The translations under genes and the position numbers were made by a program. This document shows, one piece after another, positions 24,934 to 32,993 of a DNA stretch of 64,000 nt. The stretch comes from an uncultured Blautia sp. (lineage in GTDB: Bacteria > Bacillota > Clostridia > Lachnospirales > Lachnospiraceae). Under the pieces are notes generated by a model. That model saw only the letters and a list, made by a program, of their open reading frames with translations. It ran no database searches and was not told the origin of the DNA. The first letter of the stretch is position 1. Every line of letters begins with the position of its first letter. The stretch spans positions 28,050-92,049 of the forward strand of contig UQAX01000004.1 of the NCBI GenBank assembly GCA_900539145.1, in the 5' to 3' direction.

Positions 24934-26217
24934 TTATTCGTCAAAATTTTCTTCGGTTTTTTCAGGAAGATAAATATGAACGGTTTCGATACGATTTCGT
25001 TCTGCTTTATCTACAACAAGTTTTACACCGCCATCTGTGGTGACGGACTCGCCGGCAGCAGGAAATCTGTCGAGCTGTTCAATGATATAGCCTCCAATGG
25101 AGTCATAATCATCAGAAACAATATTCAAGTGAAGTGTTTCATCTAAATCGTCAAGTCTGGCAGAACCAAGAGCAATATACTCACGGTTCGGGATAATTTC
25201 ACGAAGCTCTTCTTCCTCTGAGTCATATTCGTCATGGATGTCCCCTACAATTTCTTCAATTAAATCTTCCAGAGTCACAATACCGGAGGTCGCTCCGTAT
25301 TCATCCAATACAACGGCAAAGGTTACTGAATTTTCTTTCATTTCCATCAGAAGCTCAGAGGTTCGTTTGTATTCGTAAGTGAAATAAGCCTCTCTTAAAA
25401 TTTTCCGCACGGAAAAATCTTCCTTGCTTGTAAGAAGCAGGTCTTTTACATTGACAATACCGATAATATTGTCGGTGGTATCCTCAAAGACAGGGAAGCG
25501 TGTATGCTTTTCATCACGAAACAGACCGACTAAGTCTTCATATGAACTGTTTACATCAGCGAAGGTTACATCAATACGTGGTATCATGACATCTTCTGCC
25601 TGAGAGTCGCCGAAATCAAATACATTATAAATCATTTGACGTTCTTCGCTTTCAATAACTCCTTCTTCATGTCCTACATTTACCAAAGTACGAAGCTCAT
25701 GCTCGGTAATGGTACTGCATTTTGCATTGGCATCAATCCGCATCAGCGTCAGAACACCCTGCGCCAGCTTATTGATAATAAAGATAATCGGCGTCAGAAT
25801 GAACATTAAAATGCGAATGACTTTTGCATAAGACAGTGCCATTTTTTCGGAATGTACAGTTGCCAGAGTTTTTGGAGTGATTTCCCCAAAGATTAAGACC
25901 AGAAGAGTAATAATACCCGTACTGATACTTACGGCAGCACTGCCGAACAAGCGCATGGTAAGCGTAGTGGCAAGGGAAGATGCACTGATGTTTACAATGT
26001 TGTTACCGATAAGAATGGTACTCAGAAGCTTGCCGGAGTCTTCAATTACGTTCAAAAGTGTCAGGGCTCGCTTGTCCCCTTGGTCGGCTAAAGCTTGAAT
26101 ACGAATTTTGTTCACTGTTGTCATAGAAGTTTCTGCTGATGAAAAAAATGCGGAAAGGCAAATGAGAATAATCAAAATCAGAAACTGTATGGCGTCACTG
26201 GAATCCAATATGTTCAA
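24934..26217 (-). CDS. CNNM/CorC (hemolysin C-like) membrane protein with CBS pair
   Basis: A 427-residue protein. The N-terminal DUF21/CNNM membrane domain (residues 1-180) shows FFSSAETSMTTVNKIRIQAL and the GEITPKTLA motif. A pair of CBS domains (about 200-330; VMIPRIDVTFADVN, RFPVFEDTTDNIIGIV, LDEYGATSGIVTLEDLIEE) and a C-terminal CorC/HlyC domain (about 345-420) follow. Characterised relatives export or exchange Mg2+ (CorC, MpfA) with nucleotide binding by the CBS pair; older names call them hemolysins without good evidence. AAAGGAG precedes the ATG. It shares a transcript with the YesL-like gene downstream. Confidence 0.92.
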   Translation of the reverse strand: MNILDSSDAIQFLILIILICLSAFFSSAETSMTTVNKIRIQALADQGDKRALTLLNVIEDSGKLLSTILIGNNIVNISASSLATTLTMRLFGSAAVSISTGIITLLVLIFGEITPKTLATVHSEKMALSYAKVIRILMFILTPIIFIINKLAQGVLTLMRIDANAKCSTITEHELRTLVNVGHEEGVIESEERQMIYNVFDFGDSQAEDVMIPRIDVTFADVNSSYEDLVGLFRDEKHTRFPVFEDTTDNIIGIVNVKDLLLTSKEDFSVRKILREAYFTYEYKRTSELLMEMKENSVTFAVVLDEYGATSGIVTLEDLIEEIVGDIHDEYDSEEEELREIIPNREYIALGSARLDDLDETLHLNIVSDDYDSIGGYIIEQLDRFPAAGESVTTDGGVKLVVDKAERNRIETVHIYLPEKTEENFDE

Positions 26218-26258
26218 CTCCTTTTGATAATAAATTATAGCTTTGGCTATTAAAGTCT

Positions 26259-26287
26259 AATATACATGATTTTTATTTGGATTGCAA
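26259..26287 (-). promoter_or_regulatory. Sigma-A promoter of the CNNM-yesL operon
   Basis: On the minus strand TTGCAA (26287-26282), 17-base spacer, TATATT (26264-26259). Confidence 0.75.
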
Positions 26288-26351
26288 GAAATCTGTATGA
26301 AATCCACGGGAAAAAAGTTGATTTTTGGGGGTGTCGGAAAAAAGAAAATTG

Positions 26352-26360
26352 TGTTATACT
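26352..26360 (+). promoter_or_regulatory. Extended -10 promoter candidate of the surface protein gene
   Basis: TGT-TATACT, about 60 bases before the ATG at 26420; no clear -35 hexamer at the expected distance. Confidence 0.45.
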
Positions 26361-26419
26361 AAATCAGAATAACAAAAACTGAACTTGTTCACATTTGATT
26401 TAGGAAGGGAATAAGGGAA

Positions 26420-28483
26420 ATGAATAGAAACAAAAAAAATTTACATAAAGTGGCAGCCAATGTACTGGGCGTCACCCTTGCTTCTGCGCTGGTAACAGGA
26501 GCAGTGGCAGAGACAGCGGCTCCAATTCCTGTATTTGCCGCACAACAGGATGCGCAGGTACAGGAGAAGATTATTTACTTAAACGGAAGTATTCAGGCAG
26601 GAGAAAATGCTGACGGAACCAGTCAGGCACAGGCAGTGGACTCCTTTGAAAAGGCATTTGCTTTGACCGGGGGACAGGGAACGGTTATGGTATGCGGTAC
26701 GGTCAATGTCAGCACAGAAAAGAAGCTTCATATTCCTGCGGGAGTTAAGATAAAAAGAGATGCCGGATTTACAGGAGCTTTGGTAAAGGTTACAGGCAAA
26801 GGAAAGCTTACGGTAACAGGCGGTGGAATTACTGCACAGGATGTGGACGTTTCAACAGCAGAAAGCGGAAAAGGAGCATTTCTTATTGCAAAAATTTCAC
26901 AGGTGACAATGCCTGCACAGATTACACTGAACAATCTGGCAGAATGGAATACATGCAGCTTTCCTCTTTTGGGATTTGTAGGAGAGGGAACGTTTGCATG
27001 GGGAACACAGACGCCTCCGTCTTCTTATGAAACAGAGATGAAGGTGGTATTTACACCGAAAGATACAGAAAATTATGATTATTCTCTGGTTTCCGGTTGG
27101 GATAGTCAGAGTAAAACAGTGACCAGAACCATAAAAGTGGTTATCGAAGCATTAAAACCGCAGGAGGAAAAGCCCGTAAAACCAATGGCGGAAGTACAAA
27201 TTCCTTCTGAATTAAAATTTGCTACGAAGGAAGAATTTAAAAATCTGGATTTTGCAAATGCCGGATTTACGGGAGAAGGAACGTTTGCATGGGAAGTACA
27301 GACAGAACCGTCTTCTTATGAAACAAAGATGAATGTAATTTTTACTCCGTCTGATACAGAGAAATATGATTACACACAGACTGTCGGATGGAATGGGGAA
27401 ACACAGAAGGTTGTTCGGGAAGTAAAGGTGTTTATTGAAGAATTAAAAGAAAACACAGCAGAGCCTGAGACACCACAGCCGGAAAACCCTGAAACAGAAG
27501 TACCGGAGGTAACTCCTCCGACAGAACCGGAAAACTCTCAGATACCGGAGACAACCCCTCCGGTAGAGCCGGAAGCACCGGAAAATCCTGAAATACAGGA
27601 GCCGGAAGTTCCACAAACGGAAAACCCTGAAGCAGAAGTACCTGAGACAGAAAAACCGGAAAACGGCGGTGTGGAGATTGAATATGTAAACCCTGACGAG
27701 GTCGTACAGCCGGAAGAGGAAACACAGCCGGAGGTTAATTATCAGGCAGAGGCAGGTCAAAACGGAGAAATAGCACAGGAAGCTCCTGAAGCCCTTCCTG
27801 TGGGAAGCTTGATTGATGAAACAGGCGTACAGGTGTCCGGTGACTTTATTCCTTATTATGTGGATTTGCAGGTTACTTATAATGAAGCAGTCAATGAGCT
27901 TCCGGATGCGGGAATTGGCGAAATCCTTTCTGCTTATGAATTGAAGCTCTGGAATTTAAAAGAGGATAAGGAATATCAAATCCCGGAAGGAAGAAAAGTA
28001 AAAGTGCTTATTCCTTTGCCGGAAAATGCAAATTGTTTTTCAGATTTATCCATTGCACATTATCTGGGAAATAACCAGTATGAATATTTCGTATTTTCCA
28101 AGGACGGAAAAACAGGGAATATGACAGTGGAAGAAAAGGATGGAATGCAATATCTGGCTTTTGAGACAGCTTCCTTTAGTCCGTTTAATGTAGGCGGTCA
28201 TCAAATTGTAGGTCTGGGTGTAAACAGTGATAAGCATAAACCTTCAACGGGAACGTCTCAGTCAACGACACAGACAAAACCGAATACTTCTGCATCAAAT
28301 TCTTCTACGCAGAGTACCGTAAAACCGAATACACAGAAAAAACCTGCACAGAATAATACAACACCGGTTATTCAGGTGGTGAAAACAGGAGATGAGTCAA
28401 AAACAGTAGTTTATGTACTGATTGGCTTAGGCGCTCTTGTTATTGCAGGACTTGCTGTCTTTTTCGGAAAAAAGAAAAAATAA
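26420..28483 (+). CDS. Cell-surface protein with duplicated domain, PET-rich stalk and sortase-like C-terminal signal
   Basis: A 687-residue secreted protein. The signal peptide ends near residue 40 (PVFAAQQD). Residues about 45-150 resemble the start of a right-handed beta-helix (TVMVCGTVNVSTEKKLHI). Two copies of a roughly 60-residue domain follow: FVGEGTFAWGTQTPPSSYET near 187 and FTGEGTFAWEVQTEPSSYET near 283. A Pro/Glu/Thr-rich stalk spans about 350-450, then a globular part (about 465-600) and a second Ser/Thr/Asn-rich linker. The C-terminus is VVKTGDESK, a hydrophobic helix and GKKKK. This resembles an LPXTG-type sorting signal with the variant VVKTG-D and may use a dedicated sortase; none is encoded here. 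Function unknown; adhesion or wall attachment is likely. AGGAAGGGAA precedes the ATG. Confidence 0.8.
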   Translation: MNRNKKNLHKVAANVLGVTLASALVTGAVAETAAPIPVFAAQQDAQVQEKIIYLNGSIQAGENADGTSQAQAVDSFEKAFALTGGQGTVMVCGTVNVSTEKKLHIPAGVKIKRDAGFTGALVKVTGKGKLTVTGGGITAQDVDVSTAESGKGAFLIAKISQVTMPAQITLNNLAEWNTCSFPLLGFVGEGTFAWGTQTPPSSYETEMKVVFTPKDTENYDYSLVSGWDSQSKTVTRTIKVVIEALKPQEEKPVKPMAEVQIPSELKFATKEEFKNLDFANAGFTGEGTFAWEVQTEPSSYETKMNVIFTPSDTEKYDYTQTVGWNGETQKVVREVKVFIEELKENTAEPETPQPENPETEVPEVTPPTEPENSQIPETTPPVEPEAPENPEIQEPEVPQTENPEAEVPETEKPENGGVEIEYVNPDEVVQPEEETQPEVNYQAEAGQNGEIAQEAPEALPVGSLIDETGVQVSGDFIPYYVDLQVTYNEAVNELPDAGIGEILSAYELKLWNLKEDKEYQIPEGRKVKVLIPLPENANCFSDLSIAHYLGNNQYEYFVFSKDGKTGNMTVEEKDGMQYLAFETASFSPFNVGGHQIVGLGVNSDKHKPSTGTSQSTTQTKPNTSASNSSTQSTVKPNTQKKPAQNNTTPVIQVVKTGDESKTVVYVLIGLGALVIAGLAVFFGKKKK

Positions 28484-28502
28484 AAAAGAGTTATGAGTTA
28501 CA

Positions 28503-28538
28503 AATCCCTCCCATATATTGATTATAGGAGGGATTTTT
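28503..28538 (+). terminator. Terminator hairpin whose 3' arm is also the ribosome binding site of the next gene
   Basis: AATCCCTCC (28503-28511) pairs with GGAGGGATT (28527-28535), followed by a T-tract. AGGAGGG (28526-28532), inside the right arm, lies seven bases before the ATG at 28540. Confidence 0.8.
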
Positions 28539-28539
28539 T

Positions 28540-28914
28540 ATGGAAGAAAGAGTTTCAAAAAATGCAAAGCCAATGCTGATGATAAAAGCGCTTTTGCTTG
28601 CCTATGCAGCTACCGGAATTTTACTTCTTATTCTGGCATTTTTGCTGTATAAGATGGGACTTGGCGAGAGTCAGATAAACATAGGAATTATGGTTACATA
28701 CATTGTGTCCTGCCTCTTTGGCGGATTTTATATGGGAAAAAAGATAAAAGTCAGACGGTTTGCATGGGGAATGGGCGTTGGTACGGGATATGCCCTCCTT
28801 CTTATGGCGGTTACCTTTCTGACAGAACATCAGATAAGCGGAGATTTTAAGGAAATGCTGATGATGTTTTTCCTGTGCTTTTTCGGAGGAACACTGGGAG
28901 GCATTTTAGCGTGA
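28540..28914 (+). CDS. TIGR04086/YrzE-like four-helix membrane protein
   Basis: A 124-residue protein with four hydrophobic helices (about 12-38, 45-68, 75-97, 103-124). Its text (YIVSCLFGGFYMGKKIKVRRFAWG and a glycine-rich last helix) fits the TIGR04086/YrzE-like family, which commonly sits just upstream of the SCIFF peptide gene in Clostridia, as here. Function is unknown. Its ribosome binding site is buried in the terminator stem of the preceding surface protein gene, and it has no obvious promoter of its own. A separate promoter for the SCIFF gene begins nine bases after its stop codon, so this gene may be weakly or conditionally expressed. Confidence 0.75.
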   Translation: MEERVSKNAKPMLMIKALLLAYAATGILLLILAFLLYKMGLGESQINIGIMVTYIVSCLFGGFYMGKKIKVRRFAWGMGVGTGYALLLMAVTFLTEHQISGDFKEMLMMFFLCFFGGTLGGILA

Positions 28915-28922
28915 ATTTCTAC

Positions 28923-28951
28923 TTGCTAGGCGGTTGCAGCTATGCTATAAT
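28923..28951 (+). promoter_or_regulatory. Sigma-A promoter of the SCIFF operon
   Basis: TTGCTA (28923-28928), 17-base spacer, perfect TATAAT (28946-28951). Predicted start near 28958, about 45 bases before the SCIFF ATG. Confidence 0.85.
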
Positions 28952-29002
28952 ACCGCTAGATGTTATATCTTAAAAAATTATCATACATGGGAGGATTATG
29001 TT

Positions 29003-29143
29003 ATGGAACATATCAAAACATTAAATACAAAAAGCTTACAGAATACAGTAAAAAAAGGTGGATGTGGTGAATGCCAGACATCTTGTCAGTCTGCATGTAA
29101 AACATCTTGCACAGTAGGAAATCAGAGCTGCGAACACAAATAA
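29003..29143 (+). CDS. scfA: SCIFF ranthipeptide precursor (six cysteines in about forty-five residues)
   Basis: A 46-residue peptide precursor, MEHIKTLNTKSLQNTVKKGG then a core with six cysteines spaced C-x2-C-x3-C-x3-C-x3-C-x6-C (residues about 21-43). This is the hallmark of the near-universal clostridial SCIFF family. In Hungateiclostridium/Clostridium thermocellum the paired radical SAM enzyme forms a Cys-Thr thioether on the core; here residue pairs T-S-C and T-V-G provide possible acceptors. The biological role of mature SCIFF peptides is not established. The ATG at 29003 has GGGAGG (28989-28994) eight bases upstream; an in-frame ATG at 28937 has no good site. Its own promoter lies 50 bases upstream, and RNA hairpins separate it from the maturase gene. 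Confidence 0.95.
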   Translation: MEHIKTLNTKSLQNTVKKGGCGECQTSCQSACKTSCTVGNQSCEHK

Positions 29144-29182
29144 AATAACACAGTGCGTTTTTTTCTGGGCACATGGCTGAAC

Positions 29183-29248
29183 AGCAGCGGTGTAAAAGCC
29201 GCTGCTTAATTATTGCATGGGAGACGTAGCCTCCCATGCAATAATTAA
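29183..29248 (+). ncRNA. Two strong RNA hairpins between SCIFF precursor and maturase
   Basis: Hairpin 1: AGCAGCGG (29183-29190) with CCGCTGCT (29199-29206). Hairpin 2: an 18-bp perfect stem, 29206-29223 with 29231-29248, around a 7-base loop. Neither is followed by a T-tract, so they look like processing/stability or attenuating elements rather than complete terminators. They could set the precursor:maturase ratio. Confidence 0.7.
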
Positions 29249-29303
29249 CGCTCTGCGAGGATTGCACTGCACTGGGTAGATAGAAACGGAAAGGAGAAAT
29301 ACG

Positions 29304-30674
29304 GTGATACATCGTTATAAAAATAATGGCTACAACATTGTGCTGGACGTAAACAGCGGTTCTGTACATGTGGTAGACGAACTGGTTTATGATGTAATCG
29401 GACTTCTGGACGAAGGGCAGGAAGAAGCTGCTATTTATGAGAAGTTAAAGGATACATACAAAGAAGAAGATATCCGAACAGCATTAAAGGAAATACAGGA
29501 ATTAAAAGATGCGGAAATGCTGTTTACCGAGGATATTTATCGAAATGCCATTGAGCATTTTAAAGAGAGAGAGACAGTTGTAAAGGCATTGTGTCTGCAT
29601 ATTGCCCATGACTGTAATCTTGCCTGCAGATATTGTTTTGCAGAAGAAGGAGAATATCATGGAAGACGAGCTTTGATGTCCTATGAAGTAGGAAAGCAGG
29701 CTTTGGACTTTTTAATTGCAAATTCCGGCAACAGAAAGAATTTAGAGGTAGACTTCTTTGGCGGCGAGCCTTTGATGAACTGGCAGGTTGTGAAGGATTT
29801 AGTTGCTTACGGAAGAGAGCAGGAGAAAATTCACAATAAGAATTTCCGCTTTACGTTAACTACAAACGGTGTGCTTTTAGATGATGAAATCATGGAATTT
29901 GCCAATAAAGAAATGGCAAATGTGGTATTAAGTATTGATGGAAGAAAAGAAGTACATGACTTTATGCGTCCATTTAGAAAAGGAGCGGGAAGTTATGACT
30001 TGGTAGTGCCGAAGTTCCAGAAATTTGCAAAGAGCAGAGGAGAAAAGAGCTACTATGCAAGAGGTACTTTTACACGTCATAATTTAGATTTTTCCGAAGA
30101 CGTACTGCATCTGGCTGATTTGGGCTTTGACCAGATTTCCGTAGAGCCGGTAGTTGCAGATGAAAAAGAGGAATATGCACTGAAATGGGAAGACGTTCCG
30201 AAAATCTGCGAAGAGTATGACAAGCTTGCGAAGGAAATGATAAAGCGTAAAAAAGAAGGAAAAGGATTTAATTTCTTCCACTTCATGATTGACTTGACAG
30301 GCGGTCCTTGCGTATATAAACGTTTGTCAGGCTGCGGTTCAGGTACGGAGTATCTGGCTGTGACTCCGTGGGGTGATTTATATCCATGTCATCAGTTTGT
30401 AGGTGAAGAAAAATATCTCATGGGAAATGTGTGGGATGGTGTAAAACGTACAGATTTATGCAAAGAATTTAAAAATTGCAATGTATATGCAAAAGAAAAA
30501 TGTCAGAACTGCTTTGCAAAATTCTATTGCAGCGGCGGCTGTGCGGCAAACTCCTATAATTTCCACGGCTCTATCAACGATGTTTATGAATTGGGATGTG
30601 AGCTTCAGAGAAAACGTGTAGAATGCGCCATTATGTTAAAGGCAGCCGAGGCGGCAGAAGAACAAGAAAATTAA
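29304..30674 (+). CDS. scfB: SCIFF radical SAM maturase (SPASM type)
   Basis: A 456-residue thioether-forming enzyme paired with the SCIFF precursor. Residues 1-95 contain a RiPP-recognition-like winged domain (IVLDVNSGSVHVVDELVYD). The radical SAM cluster motif is Cys104-x3-Cys108-x2-Cys111 (DCNLACRYCFAEEG), followed by DFFGGEPLMNW. The C-terminal SPASM region binds auxiliary clusters through many cysteines: GGPCVYKRLSGCGSG, PWGDLYPCHQF, EKCQNCFAKFYCSGGCAANS and LGCELQRKRVEC. The start is GTG with AAAGGAG seven bases upstream. It is followed 18 bases later by secDF, the conserved neighbour in Clostridia. Confidence 0.96.
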   Translation: MIHRYKNNGYNIVLDVNSGSVHVVDELVYDVIGLLDEGQEEAAIYEKLKDTYKEEDIRTALKEIQELKDAEMLFTEDIYRNAIEHFKERETVVKALCLHIAHDCNLACRYCFAEEGEYHGRRALMSYEVGKQALDFLIANSGNRKNLEVDFFGGEPLMNWQVVKDLVAYGREQEKIHNKNFRFTLTTNGVLLDDEIMEFANKEMANVVLSIDGRKEVHDFMRPFRKGAGSYDLVVPKFQKFAKSRGEKSYYARGTFTRHNLDFSEDVLHLADLGFDQISVEPVVADEKEEYALKWEDVPKICEEYDKLAKEMIKRKKEGKGFNFFHFMIDLTGGPCVYKRLSGCGSGTEYLAVTPWGDLYPCHQFVGEEKYLMGNVWDGVKRTDLCKEFKNCNVYAKEKCQNCFAKFYCSGGCAANSYNFHGSINDVYELGCELQRKRVECAIMLKAAEAAEEQEN

Positions 30675-30692
30675 GCAAAGAAGGGAAAGACA

Positions 30693-32930
30693 ATGAAGAA
30701 AAACAGAGGGATACTTGTACTGGTTTTAACAGCAATCATTACAGGATTTCTGATTTTTACCACAGCAGTAGGATTTGGTCCTACCGGTACAGGTGCTGCA
30801 AAAAATATTAAGACAGGTCTGGACTTGTCCGGCGGTGTAAGTATTACATACGAAGCATCCAAAGAGTCACCCACAGAAGATGAAATGGCAGATACCATTT
30901 ATAAGCTTCAAAAACGTGTGGAAAATTACAGTACAGAAGCACAGGTTTATAAAGAAGGGGAAAATCGTATTATCGTAGAAATCCCCGGAGCAAAAGATGC
31001 AAATAAAATCTTAGAAGAACTGGGAAAACCGGGTTCTCTGTATTTTATTAAGCACAAAGACTCTGCCGGCGGAGAAAACTATACTTTGAATACAGAAACC
31101 GGCGAATATGAGCTTACAAAAACTATTGAAGAAATCGAAGCGGACGGTGGTATTGTTCTGACAGGAACAGATATCAAGGACGCAAAAGCTGCGGTAGCGC
31201 AGGATGATTTGAAGAATAACGTAAACGTAGTAAGCTTATCCTTTACAAAAGAAGGAACAGACAAATTTGCCGCTGCTACAAAAGAGGCAGTGGAAGCCGG
31301 TAATGATACCATTGGTATTTATTATGATGGAACTTTTGTCAGTGTTCCAAGTGTAAGACAGGAAATCAAAGACGGACAGGCACAGATTGACGGTATGAAA
31401 GATGCAGCAGAGGCAGAAAATCTGGCATCTACCATTCGTATCGGTGGCTTGAAGCTGGAATTAAGCGAGCTTCGTTCCAGTGTAGTTGCGGCACAGTTAG
31501 GTGAAAAAGCAATTTCAACCAGTTTGGTGGCAGCGGCTATCGGACTTGCGCTGATTATCTTATTTATGATTTTTGTATATCGTATTCCGGGACTGGTATC
31601 CGGCATTGCATTGATTATTTATGTATGTCTTGATTTGATTGCATTAAATGCCTTTGATTTGACTTTAACCTTACAGGGTATTGCAGGTATTATTCTGTCA
31701 ATCGGTATGGCAGTAGACGCCAACGTTATTATTTATGCCCGTATTCAGGAAGAAATTGCTGATGGAAAGAGTGTCAGAACGGCGCTTCAGAACGGATTTA
31801 AAAAAGCGTTTTCTGCAATTTTTGACGGTAACATTACAACCTTAATTGCAGCCTTTGTATTGAACTGGCTTGGTTCAGGAACAGTAAAAGGATTTGCACA
31901 GACTTTGGCGCTTGGTATTGTACTGTCCATGTTTACCGCATTAGTGGTATCCAAATATCTGATGTATGCAGTATATGCCGTTGGCGTGAGAAATGAGAAA
32001 TTCTACGGAAAGAGAAAAGAAAGAAAACCAATTCCTTTCTTACAGAAGAGAAAAGTATTCTTTACCGTGTCTCTTATCCTGATTTTATGTGCCCCTGTTT
32101 CTATGTTGATTTTCAAGGGAACAACAGGAGAGTCCCTGAAATACAGTCTGGAATTTAAAGGCGGTACTTCTACAAATGTAGAGTTTGATAAGGATATGAG
32201 TATTGCAGAAATCGATGAAAAACTTACACCTTTAGTAGAAGAAGTTACAGGTGATAAGAACGTTCAGGCAACAAAAGTTGTAGGCAATAATCAGGTTATT
32301 ATTAAAACCAGAACTTTGAATGTAGAACAGAGAGAAAAGCTGGAAACAGCTTTAATAGATAATTTTGGCGTAGCACAGGAAGATATTACATCTGAAAGTA
32401 TTTCTTCTACGGTCAGCAGCGAAATGCGTGCAGATGCAGTAAAAGCTGTAATCGTGGCTACGGTGTTGATGCTCTTATACATCTGGTTTAGATTTAAGGA
32501 TATTCGTTTTGCAAGCAGTGCGGTTATTGCTCTTCTGCATGACGTATTAGTGGTTCTGGCATTCTATGCTGTTGCAAGAGTTTCCGTAGGAAATACCTTT
32601 ATCGCATGTATGCTGACCATTGTAGGTTACTCTATTAATGCTACGATTGTTATTTTTGACCGTATCAGAGAAAATCTGGCAAGTGCTGGCAAGAAGACAG
32701 ATTTGGAAACACTGGTAAATGCCAGCATTACACAGACACTTACAAGAAGTATTTACACTTCCTTGACAACCTTTATTATGGTATTCCTGTTATTCATTAT
32801 GGGAGTTTCCTCTATTCGTGAATTTGCACTGCCTCTTATGGTAGGTATTGTATGCGGCGGATACTCTTCTGTATGTATTACAGGCGCTCTTTGGTATGTC
32901 ATGAAGAAAAAATTTAAAAAACAGAATTAA
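30693..32930 (+). CDS. secDF: Protein translocase subunit SecDF (fused)
   Basis: A 745-residue fusion of SecD (about 1-430) and SecF (about 450-745), with twelve predicted membrane helices. SecDF uses the proton gradient to pull proteins through SecYEG. The SecD half has the P1 periplasmic domain text (GLDLSGGVSITYE, DLKNNVNVVSLSFT) and the transmembrane motif SIGMAVDANVIIYARIQEE; the SecF half has EFKGGTSTNVEF and SINATIVIFDRIREN. The join lies near KPIPFLQKRKVFF. Fused SecDF is normal for many Firmicutes. It sits in the SCIFF-secDF-recJ block typical of Clostridia and ends with a terminator. Confidence 0.96.
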   Translation: MKKNRGILVLVLTAIITGFLIFTTAVGFGPTGTGAAKNIKTGLDLSGGVSITYEASKESPTEDEMADTIYKLQKRVENYSTEAQVYKEGENRIIVEIPGAKDANKILEELGKPGSLYFIKHKDSAGGENYTLNTETGEYELTKTIEEIEADGGIVLTGTDIKDAKAAVAQDDLKNNVNVVSLSFTKEGTDKFAAATKEAVEAGNDTIGIYYDGTFVSVPSVRQEIKDGQAQIDGMKDAAEAENLASTIRIGGLKLELSELRSSVVAAQLGEKAISTSLVAAAIGLALIILFMIFVYRIPGLVSGIALIIYVCLDLIALNAFDLTLTLQGIAGIILSIGMAVDANVIIYARIQEEIADGKSVRTALQNGFKKAFSAIFDGNITTLIAAFVLNWLGSGTVKGFAQTLALGIVLSMFTALVVSKYLMYAVYAVGVRNEKFYGKRKERKPIPFLQKRKVFFTVSLILILCAPVSMLIFKGTTGESLKYSLEFKGGTSTNVEFDKDMSIAEIDEKLTPLVEEVTGDKNVQATKVVGNNQVIIKTRTLNVEQREKLETALIDNFGVAQEDITSESISSTVSSEMRADAVKAVIVATVLMLLYIWFRFKDIRFASSAVIALLHDVLVVLAFYAVARVSVGNTFIACMLTIVGYSINATIVIFDRIRENLASAGKKTDLETLVNASITQTLTRSIYTSLTTFIMVFLLFIMGVSSIREFALPLMVGIVCGGYSSVCITGALWYVMKKKFKKQN

Positions 32931-32936
32931 ACTCAG

Positions 32937-32976
32937 AAAAAAGGAGTTGTTACATTAAAGTGACAGCTCCTTTTGG
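32937..32976 (+). terminator. Rho-independent terminator of secDF
   Basis: AAAAAGGAGTTGTTAC (from 32937) pairs with GTGACAGCTCCTTTT (to 32974) with G-U wobbles and a short loop; it ends in T residues. Confidence 0.8.
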
Positions 32977-32993
32977 AATTATAAGGTGATAAT

